Position numbers and translations under genes: made by a program. The notes under the pieces were generated by a model. That model was not told the DNA's origin, did no database searches, and saw nothing but the letters and a program-made list of their open reading frames with translations. This document shows positions 52,648 to 61,673 of a DNA stretch of 64,000 nt, in pieces. The first letter of the stretch is position 1. The number at the start of each line of letters is the position of its first letter. The DNA is from Pseudogracilibacillus auburnensis (GTDB lineage: Bacteria > Bacillota > Bacilli > Bacillales > Amphibacillaceae), in assembly GCF_003201975.1 (NCBI RefSeq), contig NZ_QJJQ01000001.1, forward strand, positions 124,001-188,000, in the 5' to 3' direction.

Positions 52648-54150
52648 GTGAAATATGTGATAGGAATTGATTTAGGTACAAGTGCTGTAAAAGCCATCTT
52701 AATCGATCAAAGTGGCAACATGGTAATGGAGACATCAGCCGCTTATCCCCTTATCCAAGAAAAAACAGGATATAGTGAACAAGATCCAGAAGATTGGATC
52801 AAGCAAACGAAAAAAGTGTTAAAACGAGTTACGAGACAATTTACTGGAAATGTAGAGGATATAGAAGGAGTATCCTTTTCTGGTCAAATGCATGGACTAG
52901 TTATGTTAGATGAAAATAATCAGGTACTTAGAAATGCAATACTATGGAATGATACGCGAACAAAAAGTCAGTGTGATCACATCACAAAATTATTGGGAGA
53001 TAAAATAATAGAAATTACCAAAAACAAAGTATTAGAAGGATTCACTTTACCTAAAATTTTATGGGTAAAAGAAAATGAGCCACAAATTTATGAAAAATTA
53101 CGAGTCTTCCTATTACCAAAAGATTATGTGAGATATCGAATGACAGGGAAGATTCATACAGATTATTCCGATGCAGCTGGTACATCTTTACTTCATATAG
53201 AAGAGAAAAAATGGAGTAAAGAAATATGTGATCTGTTCCATATTGACGAGTCGATTTGTCCTCCTTTAGTAGAATCCCACTCATTTGTCGGAACTATATT
53301 ACCAGAGTTTGCAGACAAGGTTGGTTTATCCCAAAATACTAAAGTATTTGCTGGAGGAGCAGATAATGCGTGTGGGGCAGTTGGTGCCGGTATATTATCG
53401 ACAAATTATCAATTATCAAGTATTGGAACATCAGGGGTCATTTTAGCGTATGAAGAATCAATTGATGAAAAAGCAGATGGTAAAGTTCATTTTTTTAATC
53501 ATGCAAAATCGGATGCATTTTATTCGATGGGTGTTACATTATCTGCTGGTTTAAGCTTATCATGGTTTAAAAATAACTTTTTTAAAGATACATCATTTCC
53601 TAAAATGATTGATGGAATAAAAGATATTCCAATTGGCTCCGATGGACTACTGTTTGCTCCTTTTTTAGTTGGAGAACGAACACCATATTCAGACGCATTC
53701 ATTCGTGGTAGTTTTATTGGGGTAAGTGCATTACATACCAAAACTCATTTTGTTCGAGCGGTAATGGAAGGAATTACTTTTTCATTAAACGAATCTATTC
53801 ATCTTTTACGTGAAAAAGGCAAAGAAATTGGAACGATTGTTTCTATTGGTGGAGGAGCTAAAAATGATCTTTGGCTACAAATGCAGGCAGATATATTTCA
53901 TACACGTGTTGTAAGTCTTAAAAGTGAACAGGGACCTGGACTAGGGGCTGCTCTTATTGCAGCTTACGGTTGTAAATGGTTTGCCACTTTGGAAGAAGGG
54001 GCAGAAAAATGTATTCAAATTAAATCAGAATTTCATCCAATTGAAGAAAATGTACAAAAGTATAAACAGTTATTCAATATATATCAAACAGTTTATGATC
54101 ATACGAAAAAGATCAGCCATCAATTACTTGAATTTCGAGATAGCGAATAA
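52648..54150 (+). CDS. xylB: FGGY-family carbohydrate kinase, xylulokinase-like
   Basis: This kinase of the FGGY family (500 aa) opens with GIDLGTSAVKAILID and has GVSFSGQMHGLVML near residue 75, the xylulokinase-type substrate loop. The second domain carries GTSGVILA, FAPFLVGERTPYSD and SIGGGAKNDLWLQMQADI. Xylulokinases phosphorylate D-xylulose, but in a ribose operon the substrate could be another pentulose. GGGAG is 8 bases before GTG 52648; the longer frame from 52624 has no ribosome binding site. Confidence 0.85.
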   Translation: MKYVIGIDLGTSAVKAILIDQSGNMVMETSAAYPLIQEKTGYSEQDPEDWIKQTKKVLKRVTRQFTGNVEDIEGVSFSGQMHGLVMLDENNQVLRNAILWNDTRTKSQCDHITKLLGDKIIEITKNKVLEGFTLPKILWVKENEPQIYEKLRVFLLPKDYVRYRMTGKIHTDYSDAAGTSLLHIEEKKWSKEICDLFHIDESICPPLVESHSFVGTILPEFADKVGLSQNTKVFAGGADNACGAVGAGILSTNYQLSSIGTSGVILAYEESIDEKADGKVHFFNHAKSDAFYSMGVTLSAGLSLSWFKNNFFKDTSFPKMIDGIKDIPIGSDGLLFAPFLVGERTPYSDAFIRGSFIGVSALHTKTHFVRAVMEGITFSLNESIHLLREKGKEIGTIVSIGGGAKNDLWLQMQADIFHTRVVSLKSEQGPGLGAALIAAYGCKWFATLEEGAEKCIQIKSEFHPIEENVQKYKQLFNIYQTVYDHTKKISHQLLEFRDSE

Positions 54151-54154
54151 GTTG

Positions 54155-54242
54155 CCCTTAGCAGATAAGAAAAAGAATATAACTCTTTTACTGTATAAGT
54201 GTAACTTTAGAAAGACTTAGCGATAAGCCAAGTTTTCTAATA
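54155..54242 (+). repeat. Leader-like repeat between kinase genes
   Basis: AGCAGATAAGAAAAAG, TGTATAAGTGTAACTTTAGAAAG and ATAAGCCAAGTTTTCTAATAATG match the borders of the elements at 15545 and 45230. The whole space between the xylB-like gene and rbsK is this short copy. Confidence 0.65.
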
Positions 54243-54272
54243 ATGAAAGTAAAAAATGTGGGGGGAGTAGGC

Positions 54273-55199
54273 ATGGAAAATGAAATCGTTGTGGTTGGAA
54301 GTATTAATATGGATCTAGTCATGAATGTGAAGGAAAGACCAGCTGGTGGGGAGACGATGTTAGGCAAAGATTTCTTTACAAATCCAGGAGGTAAAGGAGC
54401 CAACCAAGCATATTGTGCAGCCAATGTCGGTGGCGAAATAACGATGCTTGGATGTGTGGGTGATGATTTATTTGGGGAAGAACTAGTACAAAATTTAAAA
54501 GATGCCGGTGTGAATACGACATACATACAAAAAATTGCAAATGAAACATCGGGAATTGCAATGATTACGGTGGATGAACATGGTGAAAACAGTATTATCG
54601 TTGCACAAGCGGCGAACAATCATGTAACTCCTGTCTATCTTGATGATCATTTGCATGTAATCGGGCAAGCGAAGGCTGTGCTAATTCAACTTGAAATTCC
54701 AATCGAATCAGTAGAAAAGAGTATTGAAATAGCCCATCGAAATGAAGTGCCTGTTTTTTTAGACCCTGCACCGGCACAGGTTTTGCCAGATCATTTGCTA
54801 GCACAAGTTGATTATATTTTGCCAAATGAAAAGGAATTGGAGCAACTTACAGATGTGAAAGTAATAAATAGAAAAAGTGCGATGGAAGCAAGTCAAATTC
54901 TTTTAGATAAAGGGGTAGAAACGGTCATTGCGAAATTAGGGGGCGATGGGCTCATTATTTGTCAAAAAGATCAAGCAGAATGGATACCCGGCATAAAAGT
55001 CGATGTTGCGGATACAACTGGGGCAGGTGACGCATTTGCAGGTGCTTTTATCACAAGTTTAGTAGCTGGAAAAGACTTGAAATCGAGTGCGGAATATGCA
55101 AATGTAGTAGGGGCTTTAACGGTGACAAAAAAAGGTGCACAATCAGCGATGCCGAACAAAGAGGAAGTTGAAAGTTTTATAAAGAGTTTAGCCAAGTAA
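54273..55199 (+). CDS. rbsK: Ribokinase
   Basis: Ribokinase (308 aa) of the PfkB family phosphorylates ribose to ribose 5-phosphate. Signature blocks are VVGSINMDLVMNV at the start, NPGGKGANQAYCAANVGG near residue 38, and DTTGAGDAFAGAF near 245 with the catalytic aspartate. GGGGGAG is 5 bases before ATG 54273; the frame from 54243 begins inside the repeat and is not credible. The following hydrolase gene could release ribose for it. Confidence 0.93.
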   Translation: MENEIVVVGSINMDLVMNVKERPAGGETMLGKDFFTNPGGKGANQAYCAANVGGEITMLGCVGDDLFGEELVQNLKDAGVNTTYIQKIANETSGIAMITVDEHGENSIIVAQAANNHVTPVYLDDHLHVIGQAKAVLIQLEIPIESVEKSIEIAHRNEVPVFLDPAPAQVLPDHLLAQVDYILPNEKELEQLTDVKVINRKSAMEASQILLDKGVETVIAKLGGDGLIICQKDQAEWIPGIKVDVADTTGAGDAFAGAFITSLVAGKDLKSSAEYANVVGALTVTKKGAQSAMPNKEEVESFIKSLAK

Positions 55200-55223
55200 A
55201 GAAACAAATGAAGGAGGGTGTAT

Positions 55224-56162
55224 ATGAAGAAAAAGAAAGTTATTTTTGATGTCGATACAGGAATCGATGATGCACTTGCGATTGCTTATGCAATAAAATC
55301 GAGATGCCTTGATATACTTGGGATGACGACATGTTTTGGCAATGTGACAGTAGAAGATGCAACTAGAAATACAGCATATGTTGTGCAGTTATTGGGGGAG
55401 GATCTACCTGTCTATCAAGGTTCTAGTGAGCCCCTCAATGGTGGAGAGTTATATTTAGAAGTGGCCCAACGAATTCATGGGATGGACGGATTAGGAAATT
55501 GTCTGCCCACCGTTGATGAAAGACGAGATTCGCCCCAAGTAGACGCCATACGTTTTATAATTGATTCTATTCAAAAATACCCAGATGACGTGACGCTTAT
55601 TTTCGTCGGGCCACTGACCAATTTAGCAAAAGTAGTGGAGCTAGCACCTGAAGTGATCCCGCTCGTCAAGGAAGTCGTCATAATGGGTGGTGCTGTTACC
55701 GTACCAGGAAATGTTCGTCCACATGCGGAAGCAAATATTTACGCTGATCCCGATGCAGCAAAAATCGTTCTCCAATCAGGGCTGCCAATTACCCTTGTCG
55801 GACTTGATGTAACGATGGAAACATTGCTTCCGAGAGAGTATGTAACTGAATGGGAAAAAAGCGGTTCGGCTGTCTCCCAATTTTTTGCAAACATTACCGA
55901 TTACTATATAAGTGCATATAAAAATTTTAAGCCTGGCATTCGGGGATGTAGTTTACATGATCCACTTGCAGTTGGCGTTGTATTAGATCCGACATTTGTT
56001 GATACGAAAACGATGACGATCAACGTAGATATAGAAGGAGAAGAAATTGGAAAAACGTATGAAGGGGAAAAAGCAGCCAATTATACAATTAACGTTTGTC
56101 TTGCAGTTGATGATGAACGGTTTTTGAAACACTTTTTAACGACGCTGGCATTTGAGCAATAA
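55224..56162 (+). CDS. Nucleoside hydrolase (IunH/Rih family)
   Basis: This enzyme (312 aa) splits ribonucleosides into base and ribose. The calcium-binding N-terminus is DVDTGIDDALAIAYA with the D-x-D-x3-DD pattern. VIMGGAVTVPGNV and EANIYADPDAAK in the middle and HDPLAVGVVLDP near 245 complete the site. AAGGAGGG is 5 bases before ATG 55224. It follows rbsK by 24 bases, so nucleoside-derived ribose can pass directly to ribokinase. Confidence 0.92.
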   Translation: MKKKKVIFDVDTGIDDALAIAYAIKSRCLDILGMTTCFGNVTVEDATRNTAYVVQLLGEDLPVYQGSSEPLNGGELYLEVAQRIHGMDGLGNCLPTVDERRDSPQVDAIRFIIDSIQKYPDDVTLIFVGPLTNLAKVVELAPEVIPLVKEVVIMGGAVTVPGNVRPHAEANIYADPDAAKIVLQSGLPITLVGLDVTMETLLPREYVTEWEKSGSAVSQFFANITDYYISAYKNFKPGIRGCSLHDPLAVGVVLDPTFVDTKTMTINVDIEGEEIGKTYEGEKAANYTINVCLAVDDERFLKHFLTTLAFEQ

Positions 56163-56178
56163 AAATGGAGTAACTGAA

Positions 56179-56250
56179 ATGCGATATACAGGAAAATTGT
56201 TGAGTCGGATCGTCGGTATAATGCAGGTTTCATTAAAGATAATTTTATAA
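56179..56250 (+). pseudogene. Short 23-codon frame, possible gene remnant
   Basis: GGAG 7 bases upstream and an ATG open a frame reading MRYTGKLLSRIVGIMQVS then five more residues and a stop. The start resembles the N-terminus of small DUF4064-like membrane proteins, and the sequence then stops. It is probably the remains of such a gene. The evidence is thin. Confidence 0.25.
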
Positions 56251-56479
56251 AAGGGTGCTGCAAGCGAAGCACTGGATTAAGGGACATACTCCACTAGAGA
56301 TGTTTTTTTAAAAAAGCCACATTTGAAACTATTTACGAAAGAGGCGAAATTCGTTTTCTATGACTCTCATTCAAAAGTTGGCAGAAATGTGATCCATGTT
56401 CGTATGGAAAAGGGAAAAAATATAAGAAATGTTGTTTGGGGAAATAATTATGTTCTTAATCGAAGGTGGGTGGGAAGTT

Positions 56480-56923
56480 GTGAAGGAATCGGAAAAAGAT
56501 CGTTCTTTTTCGAAGCAGGAGATTAAACTCGGGATATTATTATGGTTTCGCATGACACGATTTTATAATAAAAATATAAAAAGGACGAACAATCATTTAA
56601 AAAAGTGGGGTCTTACAGCAGCCCAATTTGATGTTATTTCAAATATTGGAAAAAGCGAACCGATAACACAACAGGAATTAGCAGAAAAACTTGTCGTTAC
56701 AAAGGGGAATATTACACAATTATTAAGCAAGCTTGAAAAATTAGGACTCGTTAGGCGTGATAGAGAATGGAAAACGAACTATCTCTCGTTAACAGATAAA
56801 GGTGTAGCACTTTATGACGATGTTGTCTTGGAACAGCAACGTTTTCAAGCATGCCAATTTGGTCGTCTAAATGTAGAAGAACAGAAACAACTACTTCAAT
56901 TACTGAAAAAAATTCAAGACTGA
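56480..56923 (+). CDS. MarR family transcriptional regulator
   Basis: This winged-helix MarR regulator (147 aa) has the usual DNA-binding core TQQELAEKLVVTKGNITQLLSKLEKLGLVRRDRE with the wing after it and dimerisation helices at both ends. AAGGTGGGTGGGAAG precedes GTG 56480; the longer frames at 56429 and 56323 start without a ribosome binding site. A perfect palindrome lies between this gene and the DsbA-like gene, which it probably regulates. There is no cysteine in the DNA-binding core, so an OhrR-like peroxide switch is not evident. Confidence 0.87.
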   Translation: MKESEKDRSFSKQEIKLGILLWFRMTRFYNKNIKRTNNHLKKWGLTAAQFDVISNIGKSEPITQQELAEKLVVTKGNITQLLSKLEKLGLVRRDREWKTNYLSLTDKGVALYDDVVLEQQRFQACQFGRLNVEEQKQLLQLLKKIQD

Positions 56924-56942
56924 GCAGAGTAGTTGTTTTTTT

Positions 56943-56964
56943 ATCAGTTTAGTTATAAACTGAT
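56943..56964. promoter_or_regulatory. Palindrome, candidate MarR operator
   Basis: ATCAGTTTA (56943-56951) and TAAACTGAT (56956-56964) are perfect inverted arms around GTTA, located between the MarR gene and the DsbA-like gene. No T run follows, so it is unlikely to be a terminator. Confidence 0.55.
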
Positions 56965-56997
56965 ATTGTTCAACAGTTAATGTTCAGGAGGGAAGAA

Positions 56998-57918
56998 ATG
57001 AATAATAATCATATGATTTGTGATTTAGAAACAGGTGTTTGTGGGCCGAGTGGAGAGAGTGAAGTGGAAATGATTGATTTGAATGCAGTAACGGAAAAAA
57101 AGCTGACACTTTATTATGTGACAGATCCAATTTGTTCACATTGTTGGGCACTTGAACCCGTGCTTCGCCGTTTTGAAAAACAATATAGCCATTACTTTCA
57201 TATGCAAACCGTTATGGGCGGATTATTGGAAAAATGGGAAGGATTTGCCGATGTGAAAAATGGTATTTCCGGTCCAGCAGATGTTGCTGGTCATTGGAGG
57301 GAAGTCGGTGAACATTCACGTATGCCAATTGATGGTTCTGTTTGGCTTCAAAATCCTATTTTCTCATCGTACCCACCGTCGCGTGTTTATAAAGTAATCC
57401 AGCAGGAGAACGATGAGTTAGCACATGTTTTTTTACGCCGAGTTCGGGAAGCGGTTTTTGCCTTTAATAGAAATATCGCTGAAGATGAAGTGCTCATTGA
57501 AATTGTGAATAATATCGGGTTAGATGGAGAGAAAATAGTAAAACAAGCGAATGAAGAAAGCAGTCAGGAGCTGTTAAATCAAGATTTTTCCTTAGCAAGA
57601 AGTCTTGGTGCAACAGGTTTTCCGACTATTATTATTGTAAATGAAGAAAATAAAGGGGTAAAAATTGTCGGAGCAAGACCGTTTGAATTTTATCTACAAG
57701 GTTTGCAGCAAGTATTAGAAATGGATGAACTACATGCTAAACAAAAACCATCCTTATCACAATTAATGGAAGAAGAAGGTCGATTATTTACGCGAGAAAT
57801 AGAAGAGTTTTATCAAATTGAACAACAAGAAGTTTCGGCTTTTATCCAGAAAGAACTATTGACTGAACAATATGTAGAAAAGAAAATTCTTGGGGAAGTA
57901 TATATTGAGAAGAAATAA
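56998..57918 (+). CDS. DsbA-family thioredoxin-fold protein (SpxH/FrnE-like)
   Basis: This cytoplasmic thioredoxin-fold protein (306 aa) has no signal peptide. The redox motif is CSHC in DPICSHCWALEPVLRRF near residue 45. CWALEP and the surrounding text resemble the SpxH (YjbH) and FrnE type proteins. A conserved cis-proline loop is GATGFPTI near 205. A C-terminal extension of about 70 residues is helical and acidic. AGGAGGG is 6 bases before ATG 56998. Linked to MarR and a YdhR-like gene, it suggests thiol or quinone stress defence, by inference. Confidence 0.83.
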   Translation: MNNNHMICDLETGVCGPSGESEVEMIDLNAVTEKKLTLYYVTDPICSHCWALEPVLRRFEKQYSHYFHMQTVMGGLLEKWEGFADVKNGISGPADVAGHWREVGEHSRMPIDGSVWLQNPIFSSYPPSRVYKVIQQENDELAHVFLRRVREAVFAFNRNIAEDEVLIEIVNNIGLDGEKIVKQANEESSQELLNQDFSLARSLGATGFPTIIIVNEENKGVKIVGARPFEFYLQGLQQVLEMDELHAKQKPSLSQLMEEEGRLFTREIEEFYQIEQQEVSAFIQKELLTEQYVEKKILGEVYIEKK

Positions 57919-57954
57919 AGATGATAGCTGAAAAATGGTGAAAGGAGAATACAA

Positions 57955-58263
57955 ATGGCGTACATGATACAAGTAGATTTTAAAATGAATGGACCATTTG
58001 GCGATGAAATGGCAGATGCCTTTTCTGATTTAGCCAAAAGTATTAATGAAGAAGAAGGGTTTGTCTGGAAAATTTGGACGGAAAATGCCGAGACAAATGA
58101 AGCAGGTGGAATATATCTTTTTGAATCGAAAGAATCTGCTGAAAAGTATTTGGACATGCATAGAAAAAGGTTGGAAGGATTTGGAATTCCAGAAGTTAAC
58201 GGCAAAATCTTTGGAATCAATACGAAACTAACCGAGATAAACAAAGGCCCTATAAAATCGTAA
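57955..58263 (+). CDS. YdhR-like putative monooxygenase
   Basis: This is a small ferredoxin-like (ABM-fold) protein (102 aa) of the YdhR family, whose members are thought to be cofactor-free monooxygenases on aromatic or quinone-like compounds; activity is not established. The pattern IQVDFKMNGPFG, EEGFVWKIWTENAETNEAGG and YLFESKESAEKYLDMH is typical. AAAGGAG precedes the ATG, 36 bases after the DsbA-like gene. A terminator follows. Confidence 0.88.
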   Translation: MAYMIQVDFKMNGPFGDEMADAFSDLAKSINEEEGFVWKIWTENAETNEAGGIYLFESKESAEKYLDMHRKRLEGFGIPEVNGKIFGINTKLTEINKGPIKS

Positions 58264-58291
58264 TGAAAACTTGAAAGTAAACTTTAATACT

Positions 58292-58325
58292 TCCTAATTC
58301 GGTCATTCTGGGTTAGGATTTTTTT
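58292..58325 (+). terminator. Terminator after the YdhR-like gene
   Basis: TCCTAA (58292-58297) pairs with TTAGGA (58313-58318), followed by seven T. The following bases to 58651 hold no gene or repeat that I recognise. Confidence 0.7.
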
Positions 58326-58651
58326 CGTTAGTGGACAAATAGGTAGAAAATGAATTTTTAAAAAAAGAAGCGTACAATAAGGTAGAATGGATTGATTGAA
58401 ATTATTGGAAAGCAAACTATATGAAACGGTTTTTTCTCAAGGCTTACTAAAACTTCTCCCTTTATAAGCTGGATAAGTATCATCAAGTTTCGAATAAGTG
58501 TGACTGCTTATAGTAAATGTAATGAAAACACCATTCTAAACCAAGTCCTCTTCATGGAAAAATGAAAATATGAATATAGTAGTCTAGGATATCATTTTTT
58601 TTTGCTGAAAAAATGAATGAACATAACGGGATACAATAATAATAAGTCTGG

Positions 58652-59113
58652 ATGATGAACATGTCTATTGGAAGAGAAAATAATAAAATAATCGCCTGGA
58701 GTGCTGTTATTATTTGGATGGCAATGATCTTTTTCTTGTCACATCAACCCGCAACATCGTCAGGTCAACTTAGCGCTAGTATTACAAATTTTCTTATTCA
58801 AACAATTACAGCTATTTTTCCGTTTGAAATTGAATCGACTAGTTTCCATTTTTTTATTAGAAAAGGTGCCCACTTTTTTGCCTATTTTGTATTAGGAGTG
58901 TTAGTAATACATGCATTAAAAAATAAATATATTTACCTCGCCATTGTTATTTGCGTCATGTATGCCATTTCAGATGAAGTGCATCAACTTTTTATAACAG
59001 GGAGAAGTGGAGAAGTTCGGGATGTACTTATTGATAGTATCGGCGCAACAATCGGAATTACTGTATATTATTTAATGTGCAAATTATTGAGGCGAAAGTG
59101 GGCTAGATCTTAG
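58652..59113 (+). CDS. VanZ family membrane protein
   Basis: This VanZ-like protein (153 aa) has about four membrane segments. The family marks are FFLSHQPATSSGQ near residue 28, FIRKGAHFFAYFVLGVL near 70, and DEVHQLFITGRSGEVRDVLIDSIGATIG near 108. VanZ proteins of this type are mostly of unknown function. The start is ambiguous: ATG 58652, 58655 and 58661 are all in frame and the ribosome binding site is weak (GGATGA before 58661). Confidence 0.85.
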   Translation: MMNMSIGRENNKIIAWSAVIIWMAMIFFLSHQPATSSGQLSASITNFLIQTITAIFPFEIESTSFHFFIRKGAHFFAYFVLGVLVIHALKNKYIYLAIVICVMYAISDEVHQLFITGRSGEVRDVLIDSIGATIGITVYYLMCKLLRRKWARS

Positions 59114-59184
59114 AAGTTATGTACTTGTCCTTTCGGGGTATAGTTATACAAAACCACTATATGAAAGTATGGAGGGACGTTAAA

Positions 59185-60456
59185 ATGGCTGTAGCACATT
59201 TAGCAAAAGAAGTAGAAGATTATATGATAAAAATCCGCAGAGACATTCATATGTATCCGGAAGTTAGTATGGAGGAAAAGCGGACGATTAAATTAGTAAC
59301 TAAGGAACTGGAAACAATGGGGATTCACTATGAAGTTATTCCATATGGCGGTGTAATTGGCCTCATTGAAGGGGAGAAGCACGGAAAATCTATTATATTA
59401 AGAAGTGATTTAGATGCATTGCCAATGAAAGAATCGGGCAAAAATATGAAATTTCCTAAGAAGGTAGTTTCAAAGAAAAACCACGCAGCTCATATGTGTG
59501 GGCATGACGCACATATTGCCATGCTTTTAGGAACAGCAAAAATTTTATCTACCCATAAAAACATGTTAAAAGGTCGGGTCATTCTTGCTTTTGAACAAGG
59601 AGAAGAAGATAGTAAAGGAATTTATCGTATGATCAAAAGATTGGTCGATATTGGTGCAGACGGTGTATGGGGGATTCATGTGAAGAATGATATACCTACT
59701 GGAAAAATATCTGTTGATCCTGGTCCAAGAATGGCTGGAATGTTACCATTTCATGTTTTGATTGAGGGAGAAAGTGGTCATGGATCAAGACCAGATTTAG
59801 CAATTTCTCCTATTGATTGTTTTAACGATTTTTATAATGACCTTCAAGCAATGAGACTAAGAAAATTAAACCCATTTGAAGCGATAACGTACTCAATTGG
59901 AAGCATCCATTCTGGACATTCTGCAAATGTCATACCAGATACACTCACTTTCAGTGGTACAGCAAGGTTTCTCCATAAGGAACAAGGTCAACAAGCCGTT
60001 GAAGAATTTACTCGTTTACTTGCAGCGGCCACTAAGAAACACCATTGCGCGTATGAGCTTCTAGACAACCTATTTCCAATCAATCTATTTGTCTATAATG
60101 ATGAAAAATGTTCAGAAATTGCAAAGAATTCCATTCGAACAGCACTAGGTGAAAATGTACTTACTCCTTACTATGCTTGGATGGCGTCTGAACCATTTGC
60201 TTTTTATCAAAAGTATTTTCCTGGAGTTTTTGCCTTTGTTGGAATTAAAAATAAAGAAAAAGGAACAGGAGCAGAACACCATAATGCACATTTTGATATT
60301 GATGAAGGTGCACTTACATATGGGGTTGCAGCTACTGTTCAATATACAGTTGATTTTTTACAATTTGAAGGTAACATCCCTTACGATAAAGAAGCTAGGG
60401 GGGTAACCCAATTATTCCACGACTTGCATTTTAATATTGATGATCCAAATGAGTAA
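59185..60456 (+). CDS. M20 family amidohydrolase/peptidase
   Basis: This metal-dependent amidohydrolase (423 aa) of the M20 family acts on N-acyl amino acids, hippurate-like compounds or peptides. Typical blocks are RRDIHMYPEVSMEE at the N-terminus, LRSDLDALPMKE, HMCGHDAHIAMLLGTA with a metal ligand, and FEQGEED for the catalytic glutamates. The small lid domain starts near residue 185 (GPRMAGMLPFHVLIEG). GGAGGG is 9 bases before ATG 59185; the longer frame from 59119 is not supported. Substrate unknown. Confidence 0.88.
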   Translation: MAVAHLAKEVEDYMIKIRRDIHMYPEVSMEEKRTIKLVTKELETMGIHYEVIPYGGVIGLIEGEKHGKSIILRSDLDALPMKESGKNMKFPKKVVSKKNHAAHMCGHDAHIAMLLGTAKILSTHKNMLKGRVILAFEQGEEDSKGIYRMIKRLVDIGADGVWGIHVKNDIPTGKISVDPGPRMAGMLPFHVLIEGESGHGSRPDLAISPIDCFNDFYNDLQAMRLRKLNPFEAITYSIGSIHSGHSANVIPDTLTFSGTARFLHKEQGQQAVEEFTRLLAAATKKHHCAYELLDNLFPINLFVYNDEKCSEIAKNSIRTALGENVLTPYYAWMASEPFAFYQKYFPGVFAFVGIKNKEKGTGAEHHNAHFDIDEGALTYGVAATVQYTVDFLQFEGNIPYDKEARGVTQLFHDLHFNIDDPNE

Positions 60457-60494
60457 AAGATAGTTTGGCTATGGAAAATGTAAAAATACGTCCT

Positions 60495-60527
60495 AAAAAG
60501 CTGGTTCCATAAATGAATCAGCTTTTT
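60495..60527 (+). terminator. Terminator after the M20 hydrolase gene
   Basis: AAAAAGCTG (60495-60503) and CAGCTTTTT (60519-60527) pair perfectly. Confidence 0.75.
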
Positions 60528-60573
60528 GCTGTTATCAACTGGTATCGCTCAAATCTTTAGTAGTCGGGGTACA

Positions 60574-60755
60574 CGCTGAATAATTTTGGTTTCCGCTGAA
60601 TCTTTTTGGTACGCGCTGAATAATTTTGGTTTCCGCTGCATCTTCTTGGTCCGTGCTGAATAATTTTGTTTCCCGCTGAATCTTTTTGGTACGCGCTGAA
60701 TAATTTTGTTTCCCGCTGAATCCATGCTAATTCACGCTGAACTCATTTGTTTGCC
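60574..60755. repeat. Tandem array of 20-base CGCTGAAT units
   Basis: Units start at 60574, 60594, 60614, 60634, 60654, 60674, 60694 and 60714, with a last worn one near 60735. Two unit types, CGCTGAATAATTTTGGTTTC and CGCTGAATCTTTTTGGTACG, alternate, giving a 40-base super-period. It is non-coding in context and lies between a terminator and the cyclophilin gene. Confidence 0.9.
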
Positions 60756-60917
60756 ATGACATGTTCCTCGTTATGAGCAAAGTAAATTTTATGTCTTTAG
60801 GTGTTTTCCGCATTCAAAAATCAAACAAAGATCATGTCTTCCTAGCTTTTAAATAATAGAAAAATAGAATCAAAATAAGTTATACTATGGAAGATGAATG
60901 ACAAGGAGGACATAGCA

Positions 60918-61580
60918 ATGAAATTTATACATAAAAAAGTATTATTTGTTCTAAGTGTGTTTATATTAACAAGTCTTCTAATAGGCTGTCAGTCCGGGCC
61001 TAAAAAGAATGAAGCCGATGAACAAATAACAGAAAATAATGATATGGAAAAACCCGAGCCTACTGGAATAAAGCCAATTGTGACAATGACTATGGAGAAT
61101 GGGGGAGTTGTCCAAATGGAATTATATCCCGATATTGCGCCAAATACAGTAAATAACTTTATTTCACTTGTGGAAGCTGGATTTTATGATGGATTAATTT
61201 TTCATCGAGTCATTCCTAATTTCATGATCCAAGGGGGCGATCCAGAGGGAAATGGGACAGGCGGGCCAGGGTATTCTATTAAGGGTGAATTCAGCGAGAA
61301 CAATTTTGAAAATAATTTAGAGCATGATACAGGCGTTCTTTCCATGGCTCGTTCCCAGCACCATGATTCGGCAGGTTCACAATTTTTTATTATGACAGAT
61401 CCAGCACCACATCTTGACGGTAAATACGCCGCATTTGGTAAAGTGATCGACGGGATGGATGTCGTTGATGCGATTGCCACAAGTGAAACAAAACAAGAAA
61501 AACCCATTGAAGATCAAGTAATTGAGTCGATGACAATAGATCTAAAAGGCTATGAAGCAAAAGAGCCTGAAGTGCAATAA
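60918..61580 (+). CDS. Peptidyl-prolyl cis-trans isomerase, cyclophilin-type lipoprotein
   Basis: This secreted, lipid-anchored cyclophilin (220 aa) would speed proline isomerisation in proteins folding at the outer face of the membrane. The signal peptide ends in the lipobox LIGCQ near residue 23, followed by an acidic linker to about 52. The isomerase domain shows FHRVIPNFMIQGGDPEGNG, MARSQHHDSAGSQFFI and HLDGKYAAFGKVIDG. AAGGAGG is 8 bases before ATG 60918. It is monocistronic. Confidence 0.92.
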   Translation: MKFIHKKVLFVLSVFILTSLLIGCQSGPKKNEADEQITENNDMEKPEPTGIKPIVTMTMENGGVVQMELYPDIAPNTVNNFISLVEAGFYDGLIFHRVIPNFMIQGGDPEGNGTGGPGYSIKGEFSENNFENNLEHDTGVLSMARSQHHDSAGSQFFIMTDPAPHLDGKYAAFGKVIDGMDVVDAIATSETKQEKPIEDQVIESMTIDLKGYEAKEPEVQ

Positions 61581-61589
61581 CAGCATATA

Positions 61590-61626
61590 AAAACTCCAAT
61601 CCAATATACGATGGTTGGAGATTTTT
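61590..61626 (+). terminator. Terminator after the cyclophilin gene
   Basis: CTCCAATCC (61594-61602) pairs with GGTTGGAG (61613-61620), with one mismatch, followed by ATTTTT. Upstream A residues could let it serve the convergent ung gene too. Confidence 0.7.
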
Positions 61627-61673
61627 CTTTAGATTACTGTCTTACTCCGTTTTGAAACGGTGGATAGAGTATA

